A stretch of DNA of 56,354 bases from Bacteroidales bacterium (GTDB taxonomy: Bacteria; Bacteroidota; Bacteroidia; Bacteroidales; ML635J-15), in contig JAQIBY010000095.1 in NCBI GenBank assembly GCA_027858835.1, forward strand, positions 1 to 56,354. The letters are read 5' to 3'. The position numbers and the translations under genes are program-made. The stretch's first letter is position 1. Every line of letters begins with the position of its first letter. The notes under the pieces are model-generated. The model was not told the DNA's origin, ran no database searches, and was given only the letters and a program-made list of their open reading frames with translations. Positions 19,101 through 29,278 of this stretch are shown piece after piece.

Positions 19101-22100
19101 TTCGTAGCTCAAGCGATGAGATGAAGCATTTATTATTGGATAAATCCACATTAGAAATTGGGTTTTATGCTGAATTTCAAGATGCATCAACACAAAGCGT
19201 TTCTGCAGATTCATCCTTAATTGTCATTGCAGAAAACACATACAATAACGCGATTTTCAATGGCGGGGATCAACAGTATTATGATATTGAACTCAACATG
19301 AGCGAAAACGGGGGAAATGTGGATGGCTATTCAATTAGCATCATAGGCTCCAATCATTTTAACCAATTCACAGTGAATCCGGGAGGAACCGTTCAGTTCC
19401 AAGGAGGATCAACGACAACATTAGACAGTACACTCACTGTTTCAGGAACTTGTCTTGACAAAATTCGATTCAAATCGGACCTTTCCGGTACGGTTTATAA
19501 TTTCACAAAAACAAATACTTATCAGGATACTGTGTATTCTTTGCTTGTATCTGACATGAATATTTCGCAATCAACAATCGCTATGTTGAGCACAGACCAA
19601 GGCGGAAATTCAGGAATTACTTTTGACCCGACAGAAGCAGCTGTTGCACAATTTGACCTTCCGTATCCTGCCTGCATCGGCGACGCATTGACATTTAACA
19701 ATCAATCTCAAAGTATTTGGGGCGGAATGGACAATTTGGAATTTGAGTGGACAATTGTAAACATTGACACAACAAATACTGTCGATTTAATTGAAACCTT
19801 TAATACCCAAGGCGAATATATTATTCATCTTTTGGCAACCGACACATTGACACATTGTTTTGATCAATACACGGATACAATCCAAATGGTCAATCATTCG
19901 GCAAATATTTCAGCCAGCCCGGCATCTCTGATAATTTGTGACGGCGAAAATCTCGAATTTACCGGAAGCAGCAGTCAAACAGTTGATTACGAATTCTATT
20001 TGAATGAAAATCCACTCGGATTAGGAGGCAGTGTCTCAAATTACAGTGCAACAGACTTTTCCGACGGCGATGAAGTTTTTGTGGAAACTATTTTTGAAGG
20101 ATGTTCAAAATTTAGTGACACATTAACTATTACCGTAAATCCATTGCCGAATGTAGTATTTACATCCGATCCGGCAGATGCAACAATTTGCGACGGAGAA
20201 TCCATCACTTTTACAGCAAGCGGAGCAGACTTGTATCATTTTTACATTGACGGAAATCCGGTTACGGGAATGACAAGTACAAACCAATTTACAAGCTCTG
20301 TCTTGACGGACGGCGCAGTTGTTAGTGTTGAAACACAAATGTTAACAACAGCTTGTACAGCATGGAATGATACAGATATCACCGTCACCGTTAATGACAA
20401 TCCCACAGTCAGTCTTACGGCAGATATTAGTCCGGCAATTATTTGTGCTGGAGAAACAATTGAATTTACAGGCAGCGGCGCAGATGTCTATGAATTTTTC
20501 GTCAACGGAACATCACAAGGAGCTGCAAGCACAGATAACATCTGGACAAGCTCCACGCTTGAGGACGGAGACATTATCACAGTTGAGGGAAGTTCAACTG
20601 CCGGATGCAGCAGCTTAAGCTCATTCATCAATGTCACAGTTAATCCCGCACCTGAATTAGCAATAAGCTCTGATGTTGCCGGAAATGAAATTTGCGCAGG
20701 AGAAACGCTCAACTTCACTGCCACAGGAGCTGCAGAATATTTATTCTTTCTTGACGGAAATCCCGAAGGCGATTTTGCTGCCGGCTCAGAATACGGTAGT
20801 TCAAGTTTTACTGACGGACAAACATTGCAAGTTGCAGGACGTATCGGCGATTGTTATGATACCTTAACACCTGCTGAAAACATCATTGTTCATCCTAACA
20901 TTGAACTTTCTGCAAGTATCGAAGCAATTTGTCCCGGCGAAACCATTGAATTTACCGCATCAGGCGACAGCCAGTATCAATTTTATATTAACGGAACTGA
21001 AGCAGGAAGTTTATCACCGAATCCGATTTTTTCAAGTGACGAATTAAACAACGGAGATATTGTAAGCCTTACAGGAACAGCCGGTGCCTGCCTACCTGAG
21101 CCAATTGAGATTACAGTATATGATTTACCGATTCCCGTTTTTACAAGTTCAGATGCTGACAGCAGCATTTGTGACGGAGACGAAATCATTTTCACGGCAT
21201 CAGGTGCCGACGAATATGAATTCTTTGTTAATGGTGTAAGTAACGGAGTTTCAGTAGTAAATACAATCAGCAGTACAGATTATGATGATGAAAGCTTAAT
21301 AACGCTCAGCGGATACAGTCCTGAAGGTTGTTTTGCACAATCAGAAGACAGCATCACCATTGAAGTACGTCCGCTTCCGAACGTAAGTCTGACAAGCAGC
21401 GACCCAACCAGCATTTGTTTTGGTGATGAAGTTAGTATTCAGGCATCCGGTGCTGATACGTATGAGTTTTTCAACAATGGAGTGTCACTTGGAGCACCAT
21501 CGGTACAAAACGAAATCACACTTAATAATCTTGAAAATAACGATGAAATTACTTTAATTGGGACAAGTTTGGCTTGTAGCGCCGAAGCTCCGGAATCATT
21601 AAATTATACTGTTTTCAATATCCCTGTTGTCAGTTTGCAAGCCATTAGCGAAACTTCTGTTTGTCTCGGTGACGAAATCAGCATTGAAGCAAGCGGAGCA
21701 ACAGAATATGAATTTTTTGTCAATGAAATTTCCCAGGGCAGTGCAAACAGTAACCCAATTTTCAGCTCGGAAACCCTTTCAGACGGGGATCTTATTACAG
21801 TTGTTGGTTATCAAAACATATGTGCCGATACGGCAGATAACTCAGTTAGCGTCAATGTTAATCCGATTCCCGATATGGATTTGATTACGGATATCCCGGC
21901 AAACGGACTTTGTTTTGGTGATACAATCCATATCAGCGCAAGCGGAGCAGCAGAATATGAATTCATATTGGACGGATATCCGATAAGTACAATTTCTGAA
22001 ACCAACGAACTTTTACTGTCTGAATACTTTAACGGACAAATTATTTCGGTAAGAGGTTACAATAATTCCTGCATGCGAGAGGTAAATCAACCCGATACAA

Positions 22101-24112
22101 TTATTTTAAATCGTGTCTTCACAAGCATCAGTACAAATACTTCAGGTGCTGCACTATGTGACGGAACCACTGTAACAGCAAATGCTGAGGGCGCCGATGA
22201 ATATGAATTTTTCCTTGACGGGACATCCGTTTCAGACCAAAGCAGCGAATCATCCCTTACTTACAGTCCGATTACTGACGGACAAGTGATGTGGGTAGTC
22301 GGAACTGACTTGAACACAGGATGTTCAGAGCCAAGCTCGGAAATTACTTTTAGCGTCCAGGACAATCCGGAAATCATCGTTGATCCGTCAGAAAGTTTCT
22401 GTCAAAATGATTCTGTGCTTTTAAGTGTATTTCACGATAACGGACATGTGCGCTGGTATCACAACGACATAATGATTGATGCATCAGGATCTGAAATTTA
22501 TGTTAATCAGGGCGGAGCTTATCAGGCAGAAATTATCAGAGGACATGAAAATACCGTTTATACAGCCGGAAACAATGAATCCGGACAATTAGGAGTCGGA
22601 AATACTACACAATCCGAACAACCGATTGCAAGCATACTATCAGACGAAATGACAGACATAGCGGCAGGGCAAGCATTTATGTTGGCACTAGACCAATCAG
22701 GACAAGTTTTTGCCTGGGGCGATAATTCCTACGGCGCTATTGGAAACGGCAGTTATTCAGATGCCTATACTCCTGTCAACTTACCAATCGCAGAGTCAGT
22801 TACTGCAATCGCTGCCGGACATTATCACAGTTTGGCAATATTGAGCGATTCAACGCTGATTGCATGGGGTAAAAACGACATGGGACAACTTGGATACGGC
22901 AATTTAGCAGCCAGTAATTTTCCAAATCCTGTCTTAAATCTTAGCCAGATTATTGCTGTTTCGGCAGGAAAAAATCATAGCCTTGCTTTGGATGCAGACG
23001 GAAATGTTTATGCATGGGGAAATAATGCGCAAGGACAGTTGGGAACCGGAGATTTTGAAACACAACACACACCTGTACAAATTGATGCCTTAAGCAATAT
23101 TCAGGAAATTATCTGTGGTGGAAATCACAACCTAGCCCTTGATATCAATGGAAGAGTTTGGGTTTGGGGTGCGAATGAAAGCGGACAATTAGGATTGGGA
23201 GACCAAAATAACCGAACTACTCCCGTTATGATTCAAAATTTCCATGAAATTAATTTAATTGCCGCCGGATTACAACACTCGCTTGCTTACAACACACAAG
23301 GGAAAACCTATGCATGGGGAAGCAATGCCAATAGTCAGTTAGGAATTCCTTCACTGACAGAAGCAAACTCCCCGAGAGAAGTTGATATTACCGGCATTAA
23401 AGCGCTTTATGCAGGAACGGCCAATTCATTTGCAATACGTAATGACAACAGTGTTTGGGCCTGGGGACAAAACAATGCAGCACAATTGACACTCGGACAC
23501 AACAATACAGTTGTTAGCCCCGAACAATCATCCAATGTGTTCGGCATTCAAAAAATTGCTGCAGGAAATGAGTTTACAGGCATGTTATGGCAAGACGGAT
23601 TGGTTTGCAATTCTGAAACAATCAATTTAACAATGCTTAATATTCCTGAGGTCGCAATTCTGCAAAACGAAAATATACTGAGTGTTACTGAAGGTGTCAC
23701 ATGGCAATGGTTCCTGAATAATTCGGAAATTCCCGGAGCAAACGAATCCCAAATTACGGTTTCGGCTGAAGGAAACTATTCAGTACTGATTGATTTTGCC
23801 AATGGCTGTTCATTACATACTGACGCGATCAGTATTGGAAATGCGATTGCAAGCATTATCAATGAAAATGCGATTGAAATTGCACCAAATCCAGCAAGTG
23901 ATTGCCTCAATATTTATGTCATAAGCGATGTCGCAAAACAGCTTCAATCGTGGGAAATCATCAACACACAAAGTGAAATTGTGATGAAATCAAACACAGC
24001 AGAACTAAGCGACGAAATGAAACTCGATGTTTCTGAATTAGCACCTGCGGTTTATTACATCCGTATGTACTTTGAAAAACAAAGTGTTGTGAAAAAATTA
24101 GTGATACAATAA
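16139..24112 (+). CDS. Giant T9SS type A surface protein with Ig-like repeats and an RCC1 propeller
   Basis: A 2657-residue secreted protein. Signal peptide (MKQALLFVIGLIFATSIFA). Three large N-terminal modules begin near residues 21, 476 and 812, each opening with YWxGxxGxWNxxxxW and followed by a beta-helix-like stretch (TDSLFIQSQLILSDNMSF). A PKD-like domain lies at about 1167-1255. Ten Ig-like repeats of about 80 residues follow to ~2080 (ICDGESITFTASGADLYHF, DGNPVTG). An eleventh Ig-like unit surrounds seven RCC1 blades at about 2139-2485 (AGNNESGQLGVGNTT; AAGxxHSLAL). A last Ig-like unit and a type A sorting domain (~2579 on, IEIAPNPASDC to VVKKLVIQ) close it. It is divergent from the adhesin operon. 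Likely an extended surface fibre or adhesin; the ligand is unknown. Confidence 0.9.
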   Translation: MKQALLFVIGLIFATSIFADDFYWVGNSGDWTEYDTHWATSSGGSIMHNRIPDENDIIYFDANSFSEAGAVVSVDTSFIACQEMIWSAVTSNPEIIFQSTDSLFIQSQLILSDNMSFNHFGLLRFENASPGQTLTFDAASHQISARIEIEIPNGSLQMLSNLNAPQKQILIMQGALNMNNHNLSFKHLNTDIDTPIEPTGNASLANVDTIYSSQSLYFHDILDVSTLNTVLFVQLQSNDNNYISFGNQTPDVEINISGSKICSLLGPLQTSGNINLDFNGEFYSNDFPISCQSFISNNSFARTIDLGSSDLETVSFIISGTALNLNSSAANLTFSGSNELLYQSSNLTKSFSSITIVDNANMIFSSGVDAGQLNIGNASNLFIKDNRIIEISALTTNGDCGSFSLIRGYCGNDPYTWPTETCFVSIPKINASTDITADYLKLAFIEGIGANFTATNSYDQGSVSNWNISEPLQTDILYWIGGQGNWNNPQNWSFNSGGTAQTCLPTRENSVVFDANSFSAGDSIFVDEAAYCKNMLWENIPANVILTGDAELLVSGNMTLHENLQADFTGTIHFQNEDIAGEDSIYTNHVILNSELIFSGQSAYDFADSLRLNEKIIHETGGLSFSGGYAMIAGFESMADGNRNLNIKKSEIILTGENTCWAINPTNLTFVSDTSQIILNAIEHDLQNFYGGNLIYDSVKLMTQTCQVFGDNSFGYLGLFPGKSVVFEALSITTLDSISANGSCDMPISLSSENSTDTAQIVKSGFPQVDINGIHISNLTADINGGIVYNATNSTVSGNTNGWTITGSPTGQAFYWLGNTKYWNDLSNWENDGGPATCLPGIMDTVIFEKTRLATVITDTVFINNKQYCKSLDASDTDGIPLYFVMDASLEIAQNINLHDSVSFEYESPITINELFDINEGIILAPNGEDAEIITNDADLAVNFFMRAFHEDDSIMLNSNIKLHDLAGIIHMSGTFVTNENNISTDVIRSSSDEMKHLLLDKSTLEIGFYAEFQDASTQSVSADSSLIVIAENTYNNAIFNGGDQQYYDIELNMSENGGNVDGYSISIIGSNHFNQFTVNPGGTVQFQGGSTTTLDSTLTVSGTCLDKIRFKSDLSGTVYNFTKTNTYQDTVYSLLVSDMNISQSTIAMLSTDQGGNSGITFDPTEAAVAQFDLPYPACIGDALTFNNQSQSIWGGMDNLEFEWTIVNIDTTNTVDLIETFNTQGEYIIHLLATDTLTHCFDQYTDTIQMVNHSANISASPASLIICDGENLEFTGSSSQTVDYEFYLNENPLGLGGSVSNYSATDFSDGDEVFVETIFEGCSKFSDTLTITVNPLPNVVFTSDPADATICDGESITFTASGADLYHFYIDGNPVTGMTSTNQFTSSVLTDGAVVSVETQMLTTACTAWNDTDITVTVNDNPTVSLTADISPAIICAGETIEFTGSGADVYEFFVNGTSQGAASTDNIWTSSTLEDGDIITVEGSSTAGCSSLSSFINVTVNPAPELAISSDVAGNEICAGETLNFTATGAAEYLFFLDGNPEGDFAAGSEYGSSSFTDGQTLQVAGRIGDCYDTLTPAENIIVHPNIELSASIEAICPGETIEFTASGDSQYQFYINGTEAGSLSPNPIFSSDELNNGDIVSLTGTAGACLPEPIEITVYDLPIPVFTSSDADSSICDGDEIIFTASGADEYEFFVNGVSNGVSVVNTISSTDYDDESLITLSGYSPEGCFAQSEDSITIEVRPLPNVSLTSSDPTSICFGDEVSIQASGADTYEFFNNGVSLGAPSVQNEITLNNLENNDEITLIGTSLACSAEAPESLNYTVFNIPVVSLQAISETSVCLGDEISIEASGATEYEFFVNEISQGSANSNPIFSSETLSDGDLITVVGYQNICADTADNSVSVNVNPIPDMDLITDIPANGLCFGDTIHISASGAAEYEFILDGYPISTISETNELLLSEYFNGQIISVRGYNNSCMREVNQPDTIILNRVFTSISTNTSGAALCDGTTVTANAEGADEYEFFLDGTSVSDQSSESSLTYSPITDGQVMWVVGTDLNTGCSEPSSEITFSVQDNPEIIVDPSESFCQNDSVLLSVFHDNGHVRWYHNDIMIDASGSEIYVNQGGAYQAEIIRGHENTVYTAGNNESGQLGVGNTTQSEQPIASILSDEMTDIAAGQAFMLALDQSGQVFAWGDNSYGAIGNGSYSDAYTPVNLPIAESVTAIAAGHYHSLAILSDSTLIAWGKNDMGQLGYGNLAASNFPNPVLNLSQIIAVSAGKNHSLALDADGNVYAWGNNAQGQLGTGDFETQHTPVQIDALSNIQEIICGGNHNLALDINGRVWVWGANESGQLGLGDQNNRTTPVMIQNFHEINLIAAGLQHSLAYNTQGKTYAWGSNANSQLGIPSLTEANSPREVDITGIKALYAGTANSFAIRNDNSVWAWGQNNAAQLTLGHNNTVVSPEQSSNVFGIQKIAAGNEFTGMLWQDGLVCNSETINLTMLNIPEVAILQNENILSVTEGVTWQWFLNNSEIPGANESQITVSAEGNYSVLIDFANGCSLHTDAISIGNAIASIINENAIEIAPNPASDCLNIYVISDVAKQLQSWEIINTQSEIVMKSNTAELSDEMKLDVSELAPAVYYIRMYFEKQSVVKKLVIQ

Positions 24113-24120
24113 ATACAGAC

Positions 24121-24189
24121 TCACCTGTCAAGTTTACGATAGAGCGTTTGCTAGCGCAGTAATTGATTTAGTGCCGACTTGACAGGTGA
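24121..24189. repeat. 13-bp perfect inverted repeat behind the giant surface protein gene
   Basis: TCACCTGTCAAGT (24121-24133) pairs perfectly with ACTTGACAGGTGA (24177-24189), nine bases after the stop codon. No T-tract follows, so it may stabilise or end the transcript without being a canonical terminator. Confidence 0.6.
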
Positions 24190-24267
24190 GAACTGATGTT
24201 CTAGGCAGAAGTCAGGAGCTACTTGCCAGCCATGCCAAATGGGCACGCAGGCGGCAGGCTGGGGTGT

Positions 24268-24524
24268 TAAGTAAACTGTGCTAATCAATAAACTGTCTGC
24301 TGAATTCTTACAGATTTCTCTCCCCTTCTTTCATCGGGGTTCGAAATGACATTTTTTTGGAATTTTTGAGAGGAAAAAGGGCGATGACAATAACTTTTAA
24401 CTTTCAAACTTTCAACTAATTATTTGTCATCGCCCTTTTTCCCAGTCCCGCAAGGTGATGCGGTCATTTCGAAGGAGGTTCGACTGAGAAATCTGAAAAC
24501 TTGTCCGTCTAAGACGGATCACAA
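24268..24524. repeat. Long nested palindromic repeat, copy 1
   Basis: About 257 bp, repeated at 24738-24986. It is a nested palindrome: CAGATTTCTC (24311) with GAGAAATCTG (24486); TTCGAAATGAC (24340) with GTCATTTCGAA (24463); and a perfect 19-bp arm GGAAAAAGGGCGATGACAA (24372-24390) with its complement at 24424-24442. The transcript would fold into one long hairpin of about 185 nt. No gene is inside. Likely a MITE/REP-type element. Confidence 0.75.
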
Positions 24525-24737
24525 GCATCAAATAACAAAAAAGCTCCAAAAAACAAAACTGAAATCTCAAACGAAAACACTGTTTGTAATTTGGTGCTTG
24601 GTGCTAATGTCAGGTGCTTGGGAAAAGGTGCTAAACGGCAAGCTGTCTGCTAATTTCTAATTTCCCCCTTCGACACTCGATATTCGGTGTTCTGCGGGTC
24701 GAGTCAGGAGTCAGGGTTTATGTGTTGCTGGGGGGGG

Positions 24738-24986
24738 TAAGTAAACTGTGCTAATCAATAAACTATCTGCTGAAATCCTACAGATTTCTCACCCCTTCTT
24801 TCATCGGGGTTCGAAATGACATTTTTTTGGAATTTTTGGGAGGAAAAAAGGCGATGACAATAACTTTCAACTTTCAACTAATTATTTGTCATCGCCCTTT
24901 TTCCCAGTCCCGCAAGGTGATGCGGTCATTTCGAAGGAGGTTCGACTGAGAAATCTCAAAACTTGTCCGTCTAAGACGGATCACAA
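24738..24986. repeat. Long nested palindromic repeat, copy 2
   Basis: Direct repeat of copy 1 in the same orientation, a few bases shorter in the loop (one AACTTTCAA-type unit missing). The 19-bp arm has one mismatch here (24842-24860 with 24886-24904). The same TTCGAAATGAC/GTCATTTCGAA arms are kept. Confidence 0.75.
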
Positions 24987-25206
24987 TGAAGCACCAAAAA
25001 ACAAATCTCAAAAAACAAATAAATTCCAAAACTCAAAATTCAAATTCCAAACAAAACGCGTGTTTGTCTTTTGTGATTTTCCAATCGAATAACAATCGTT
25101 TTCCCTACTTTACACTTTCTACTTTTAACTTTTAACTTTTCCACTTTTAACTTTCAACTCCAAACAATGTTTCTCAACAGGTTAAAGAATCAATATGACA
25201 TAAGTT

Positions 25207-25238
25207 TTGCTAAGATTCAATAAAAACCTGTACTTTTG
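25207..25238 (+). promoter_or_regulatory. Promoter of the methylmalonyl-CoA mutase genes
   Basis: TACTTTTG at 25231-25238 matches TAnnTTTG, with TTG at 25207-25209, 21 bp upstream. This puts transcription start near 25245 and argues for the ATG at 25266 rather than the in-frame ATG at 25236. Confidence 0.75.
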
Positions 25239-25265
25239 CAGCTGAAAACAACGATTAGAGTTATT

Positions 25266-27116
25266 ATGGCTGAAAACCAAAATCTTTTTGCCGATTTCCC
25301 CGAAATATCACGGGAAGCATGGCAGGGAAAAATTGAAGCAGACCTTAAAGGAGCTGATTTTGAAAAAAAACTGGTCTGGAGAACGATGGAAGGCTTCAAA
25401 CTAATGCCTTACTACAGAACTGACGACCTGAAAGACAAGGATTACCTCAACAGTTTGCCGGGAGAATTCCCCTATTTGCGGGGCACAGAACTTACTAATG
25501 ACTGGGAAATCCGTCAGGATATTCTCGTAAAAAATGTAAGTGATGCCAATGCAAAAGCGCTGGACGTACTCAACAAAGGGGTAACTGCACTCGGGTTTAT
25601 TATTCCAAAAGCATTGAGCCCTGACGATTTCGAGCAATTACTTGAAGGAATTGTACTTGAATCGCTGCCGGTATATTTCATATCCGATGACAACACCGGA
25701 TTATACTCACGCTTACTCGCGGATTATGTTGAGAAAAAAAGTTTGGATAAAACAAAAATCCAAGGGTCGGAAAACTTTGATGTACTTGCTTTTCTTGCAA
25801 AAAACGGCTTTATGCCTTGCGGAAAAAGCAATTGCGATTGTTCGGCAAAATTATTTTCAGAGATTAAAGATAGATTGCCTGCATTTCGCCCCATAGCGAT
25901 TGAAGCGAAATACTTTCAAAATTCAGGATCAAATCTCACACAAGAGCTCGGTTTTGCACTCTCTGAAGCCGTTTACTATCTTGATAAGCTGACAGATGCC
26001 GGTTTCGACATTGATGATATCGCAAAGCGAATTCAATTTAATTATGCAGTCGGTCCGAATTATTTCATAGAAATTGCAAAATTACGTGCAGCCCGCATGT
26101 TATGGGCAAAACTTACCGATGCATACGGAATCAAAGACAAAAATGCTGCAAAAATCCACATGCATGTAGAAACCGCAAAATGGAATATGTCGGTATATGA
26201 TCCTTATGTCAATATGCTAAGAGCAACTACTGAATGCATGTCAGGAATTTTGGGTGGAGCAAACAGCATCAATGTGCTACCGTTTAGCACACCATACGGT
26301 GATCCGACCGTATTCTCAGAACGAATTGCCAGAAATGTTCAATTAATTTTGAAAGAAGAATCTCATTTCGGTAAAGTACAAGATCCTGCAGCCGGCTCAT
26401 ATTACATTGAGACATTAACCGATACACTGGCTGAAAATGCATGGAAACTCTTCCTGGAAATTGAAGATGCCGGAGGCTTCATTCCTGCATTTAAAGAAAA
26501 TATAATTCAAGACAAGATTGACGGCAGCCTGAATGAACGTCTGAAACGCATGGCTATGCGCAAAGAAACTATTCTCGGCACCAATCAATATCCTAACGCT
26601 GAAGAGTTTTTGGATGAAGACATTGATATAAATCGTTTATTTGCCGTTCAACTGAAAGATTCAGGAAACGGACGTCCACTTCGTGAAAATCGTGTTGCCG
26701 AAGCATTTGAAGCAATGCGTATTAAAACAGACCGCAGTAAATCCAGATCGAAAGTCTTTCTGTTAACCATCGGACACCGGGCAATGCGAAGTGCAAGAGC
26801 ACAATTTGCAGCAAACTTTTTTGCAGTTGCAGGTTTCGAAATTGTAAATAATCTCGGATTTGACGACATAGAAGCCGGTGTAAAAGCCGCCCATGAAATG
26901 AATGCCGGCATGATTGTTCTTTGTAGCTCAGATGATGAATATACTGAATATGGAAAACAACTTGTTGAGCTGAACGGAGGAAAATCTATCCTCGCTGTGG
27001 CAGGAAATCCTGCATGCAAAAATGAGTTGGAAAAAGCAGGAATCAAATATTTCATTCATGTAAAAACCGATATTCTTGCAAGTCTGCAGGCATTTCAATC
27101 CATGTTAGGAATTTAA
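25266..27116 (+). CDS. mutA: Methylmalonyl-CoA mutase small (beta) subunit
   Basis: Non-catalytic subunit of the heterodimeric cobalamin-dependent mutase that interconverts (R)-methylmalonyl-CoA and succinyl-CoA in the cytosol. From the start [19 protein letters not shown] it has the TIM-barrel half ([35 protein letters not shown]) and a C-terminal Rossmann half. There, the cobalamin-ligating DxHxxG is absent ([14 protein letters not shown] in its place), as expected for the small subunit. The start at 25266 is set by the promoter just upstream; the earlier in-frame ATG overlaps the -7 element. The large subunit gene starts 11 bases downstream, so the two are co-transcribed. Length (616 residues) fits the family. 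Confidence 0.95.
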   Translation: MAENQNLFADFPEISREAWQGKIEADLKGADFEKKLVWRTMEGFKLMPYYRTDDLKDKDYLNSLPGEFPYLRGTELTNDWEIRQDILVKNVSDANAKALDVLNKGVTALGFIIPKALSPDDFEQLLEGIVLESLPVYFISDDNTGLYSRLLADYVEKKSLDKTKIQGSENFDVLAFLAKNGFMPCGKSNCDCSAKLFSEIKDRLPAFRPIAIEAKYFQNSGSNLTQELGFALSEAVYYLDKLTDAGFDIDDIAKRIQFNYAVGPNYFIEIAKLRAARMLWAKLTDAYGIKDKNAAKIHMHVETAKWNMSVYDPYVNMLRATTECMSGILGGANSINVLPFSTPYGDPTVFSERIARNVQLILKEESHFGKVQDPAAGSYYIETLTDTLAENAWKLFLEIEDAGGFIPAFKENIIQDKIDGSLNERLKRMAMRKETILGTNQYPNAEEFLDEDIDINRLFAVQLKDSGNGRPLRENRVAEAFEAMRIKTDRSKSRSKVFLLTIGHRAMRSARAQFAANFFAVAGFEIVNNLGFDDIEAGVKAAHEMNAGMIVLCSSDDEYTEYGKQLVELNGGKSILAVAGNPACKNELEKAGIKYFIHVKTDILASLQAFQSMLGI

Positions 27117-27127
27117 AAATTGCAATT

Positions 27128-29272
27128 ATGAAACCAGATTTTAAATCAATAGATATTCGCGATGCCCGTCAAGAAACCAATGTTGCCGATTGGGAAACAT
27201 CGCATCACATAGAGAAAACCTGGGAAACCCCGGAAAAAATTCTCGTAAAACCGGTTTACACCAAAGAAGATATTACATCTTTTACACATTTGGAATATGC
27301 AGCCGGATTACCGCCATTCTTGCGCGGGCCTTATTCAGCAATGTATGCAATGCGCCCTTGGACAGTTCGCCAATATGCTGGATTTTCAACTGCAGAAGCA
27401 TCAAATGCATTTTATCGCAGAAACTTAGCTGCCGGACAAAAAGGATTGTCTGTTGCATTTGACCTTGCAACTCACCGCGGTTATGATTCTGATCACGAAC
27501 GCGTTGTTGGTGATGTCGGGAAAGCAGGTGTAGCAATTGATTCCATCGAGGATATGAAAATCCTTTTTGATGAAATTCCGCTCGACAAAATGTCTGTTTC
27601 CATGACAATGAACGGAGCCGTACTTCCGATTATGGCATTTTATATTGTCGCAGGATTGGAACAAGGTGCCAAACTGGAACAATTGTCAGGAACAATTCAA
27701 AATGATATCCTGAAAGAGTTCATGGTGAGAAACACCTACATTTATCCGCCGGAATTTTCAATGCGTATCATTTCTGATATTTTCGAGTTTACATCACAGA
27801 AGATGCCAAAATTCAATTCAATTTCCATTTCTGGATATCACATGCAGGAAGCCGGTGCAACCAACGACATTGAGTTGGCTTACACACTGGCAGACGGCTT
27901 GGATTACATCAGAACCGGAATAAAATCGGGTTTGGATATTGATGCATTTGCACCACGATTATCATTTTTCTGGGGGATTGGGATGAATCATTTTATGGAA
28001 ATCGCTAAAATGCGTGCTGCACGTATGCTTTGGGCAAAAATGGTAAAACAATTTAACCCAAAAAATCCGAAATCAATGGCATTGCGTACTCACTCGCAAA
28101 CGTCGGGATGGTCATTGACAGAACAAGATCCGTTTAACAACGTGGCTCGTACTTGTATTGAAGCAATGGGAGCTGCATTGGGACACACACAATCCTTACA
28201 CACGAATGCATTAGACGAAGCAATTGCTTTACCAACCGATTTTTCTGCACGAATTGCACGTAACACGCAGATTTTTATTCAGGAAGAAACGCATATTTGT
28301 AAACATGTTGATCCATGGGCTGGTAGCTATTATGTGGAAACACTCACAAAAGAAATTGCAGACCGTGCCTGGGAGCATATTGAGGAAATTGAGAGTTTAG
28401 GCGGAATGGCAAAAGCCATTGAAACTGGGATTCCAAAAATGCGTATTGAAGAAGCTGCGGCAAGAGCTCAGGCAAAAATTGATTCCGGGAAACAAACCAT
28501 TGTCGGAATTAATAAATATAGATTAGATAAAGAAGACCCGATTGACATTTTAGATGTTGACAACACCGCAGTACGGGATTCTCAAATAAAGCGTCTAGAA
28601 ACACTGCGTGCAAACCGTAACGAAGCAGAAGTTCAAACAGCACTCGAAGCAATTACTAAAGCGGCGGAAACTGGAAAAGGTAATTTACTCGAATTAGCGA
28701 TAGATGCAGCGCAAAAACGCGCAACACTCGGTGAAATTTCTACTGCTTGCGAAAAAATTGCAGGAAGATATCAGGCTGTCATTCGTTCAATTAGCGGCGT
28801 TTATTCCTCAGAAAGTATGAACAACGATAAATTTAAAAAAGCACAGGAATTGTGTCAGGTGTTTGCTGAAAAAGAAGGCAGACAACCACGTATTATGATT
28901 GCCAAAATGGGACAGGACGGACACGATCGCGGCGCCAAAGTTGTTTCCACAGGCTATGCGGATATCGGCTTCGACGTGGATATTGGTCCATTATTCCAAA
29001 CTCCAGCTGAAGCAGCAAAACAAGCAGTGGAAAATGATGTACATATTCTCGGCGTTAGTTCTTTGGCAGCAGGGCATAAAACACTGGTTCCATCTGTTAT
29101 TGCTGAACTCAAAAAACTCGGACGTGAGGACATTATGATTGTTGCAGGAGGTGTTATCCCTCATCAGGATTATGATTTCTTGTATGATGCAGGCGTTGCT
29201 GCAATTTTTGGTCCCGGTTCACCGGTTTCTGAAGCTGCAATAAAAATGCTAGAAATATTACTGCAAGACTAA
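27128..29272 (+). CDS. mutB: Methylmalonyl-CoA mutase large (alpha) subunit
   Basis: Catalytic subunit; binds adenosylcobalamin and the acyl-CoA. The TIM barrel carries the conserved [19 protein letters not shown] segment near residue 77 and [13 protein letters not shown] near 290. The C-terminal B12-binding domain has [19 protein letters not shown] near residue 596, the DxHxxG motif whose His coordinates cobalt, plus the IVAGGVIP and GPGSP loops. At 714 residues it is full length. It forms an operon with the small subunit. No epimerase or MeaB-type chaperone gene is beside it in this window. A terminator lies 185 bp downstream, beyond a MITE-like repeat. Confidence 0.97.
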   Translation: MKPDFKSIDIRDARQETNVADWETSHHIEKTWETPEKILVKPVYTKEDITSFTHLEYAAGLPPFLRGPYSAMYAMRPWTVRQYAGFSTAEASNAFYRRNLAAGQKGLSVAFDLATHRGYDSDHERVVGDVGKAGVAIDSIEDMKILFDEIPLDKMSVSMTMNGAVLPIMAFYIVAGLEQGAKLEQLSGTIQNDILKEFMVRNTYIYPPEFSMRIISDIFEFTSQKMPKFNSISISGYHMQEAGATNDIELAYTLADGLDYIRTGIKSGLDIDAFAPRLSFFWGIGMNHFMEIAKMRAARMLWAKMVKQFNPKNPKSMALRTHSQTSGWSLTEQDPFNNVARTCIEAMGAALGHTQSLHTNALDEAIALPTDFSARIARNTQIFIQEETHICKHVDPWAGSYYVETLTKEIADRAWEHIEEIESLGGMAKAIETGIPKMRIEEAAARAQAKIDSGKQTIVGINKYRLDKEDPIDILDVDNTAVRDSQIKRLETLRANRNEAEVQTALEAITKAAETGKGNLLELAIDAAQKRATLGEISTACEKIAGRYQAVIRSISGVYSSESMNNDKFKKAQELCQVFAEKEGRQPRIMIAKMGQDGHDRGAKVVSTGYADIGFDVDIGPLFQTPAEAAKQAVENDVHILGVSSLAAGHKTLVPSVIAELKKLGREDIMIVAGGVIPHQDYDFLYDAGVAAIFGPGSPVSEAAIKMLEILLQD

Positions 29273-29278
29273 TTGCAG

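Larger units (their letters stand above)
24113..25206. other. Repeat-rich intergenic region of about 1.1 kb
   Basis: Contains the inverted repeat and the two long palindromic repeat copies listed separately. The rest is low-complexity AT-rich sequence (many AACTTTCAACTTT-like tracts, 24526-24660 and 24987-25180) and G/C-rich stubs such as 24230-24265 with partial inverted repeats. No ORF here has coding character: the two ORFs beginning MSSPFFPVPQG arise from the repeat. Confidence 0.7.

Noticed and set aside
24424-25092. Two near-identical ORFs beginning MSSPFFPVPQGDAV (24424-24660 and 24886-25092)
   Set aside because: They lie across the two copies of the long palindromic repeat and diverge as soon as the repeat ends, so they reflect repeat structure and not conserved coding.
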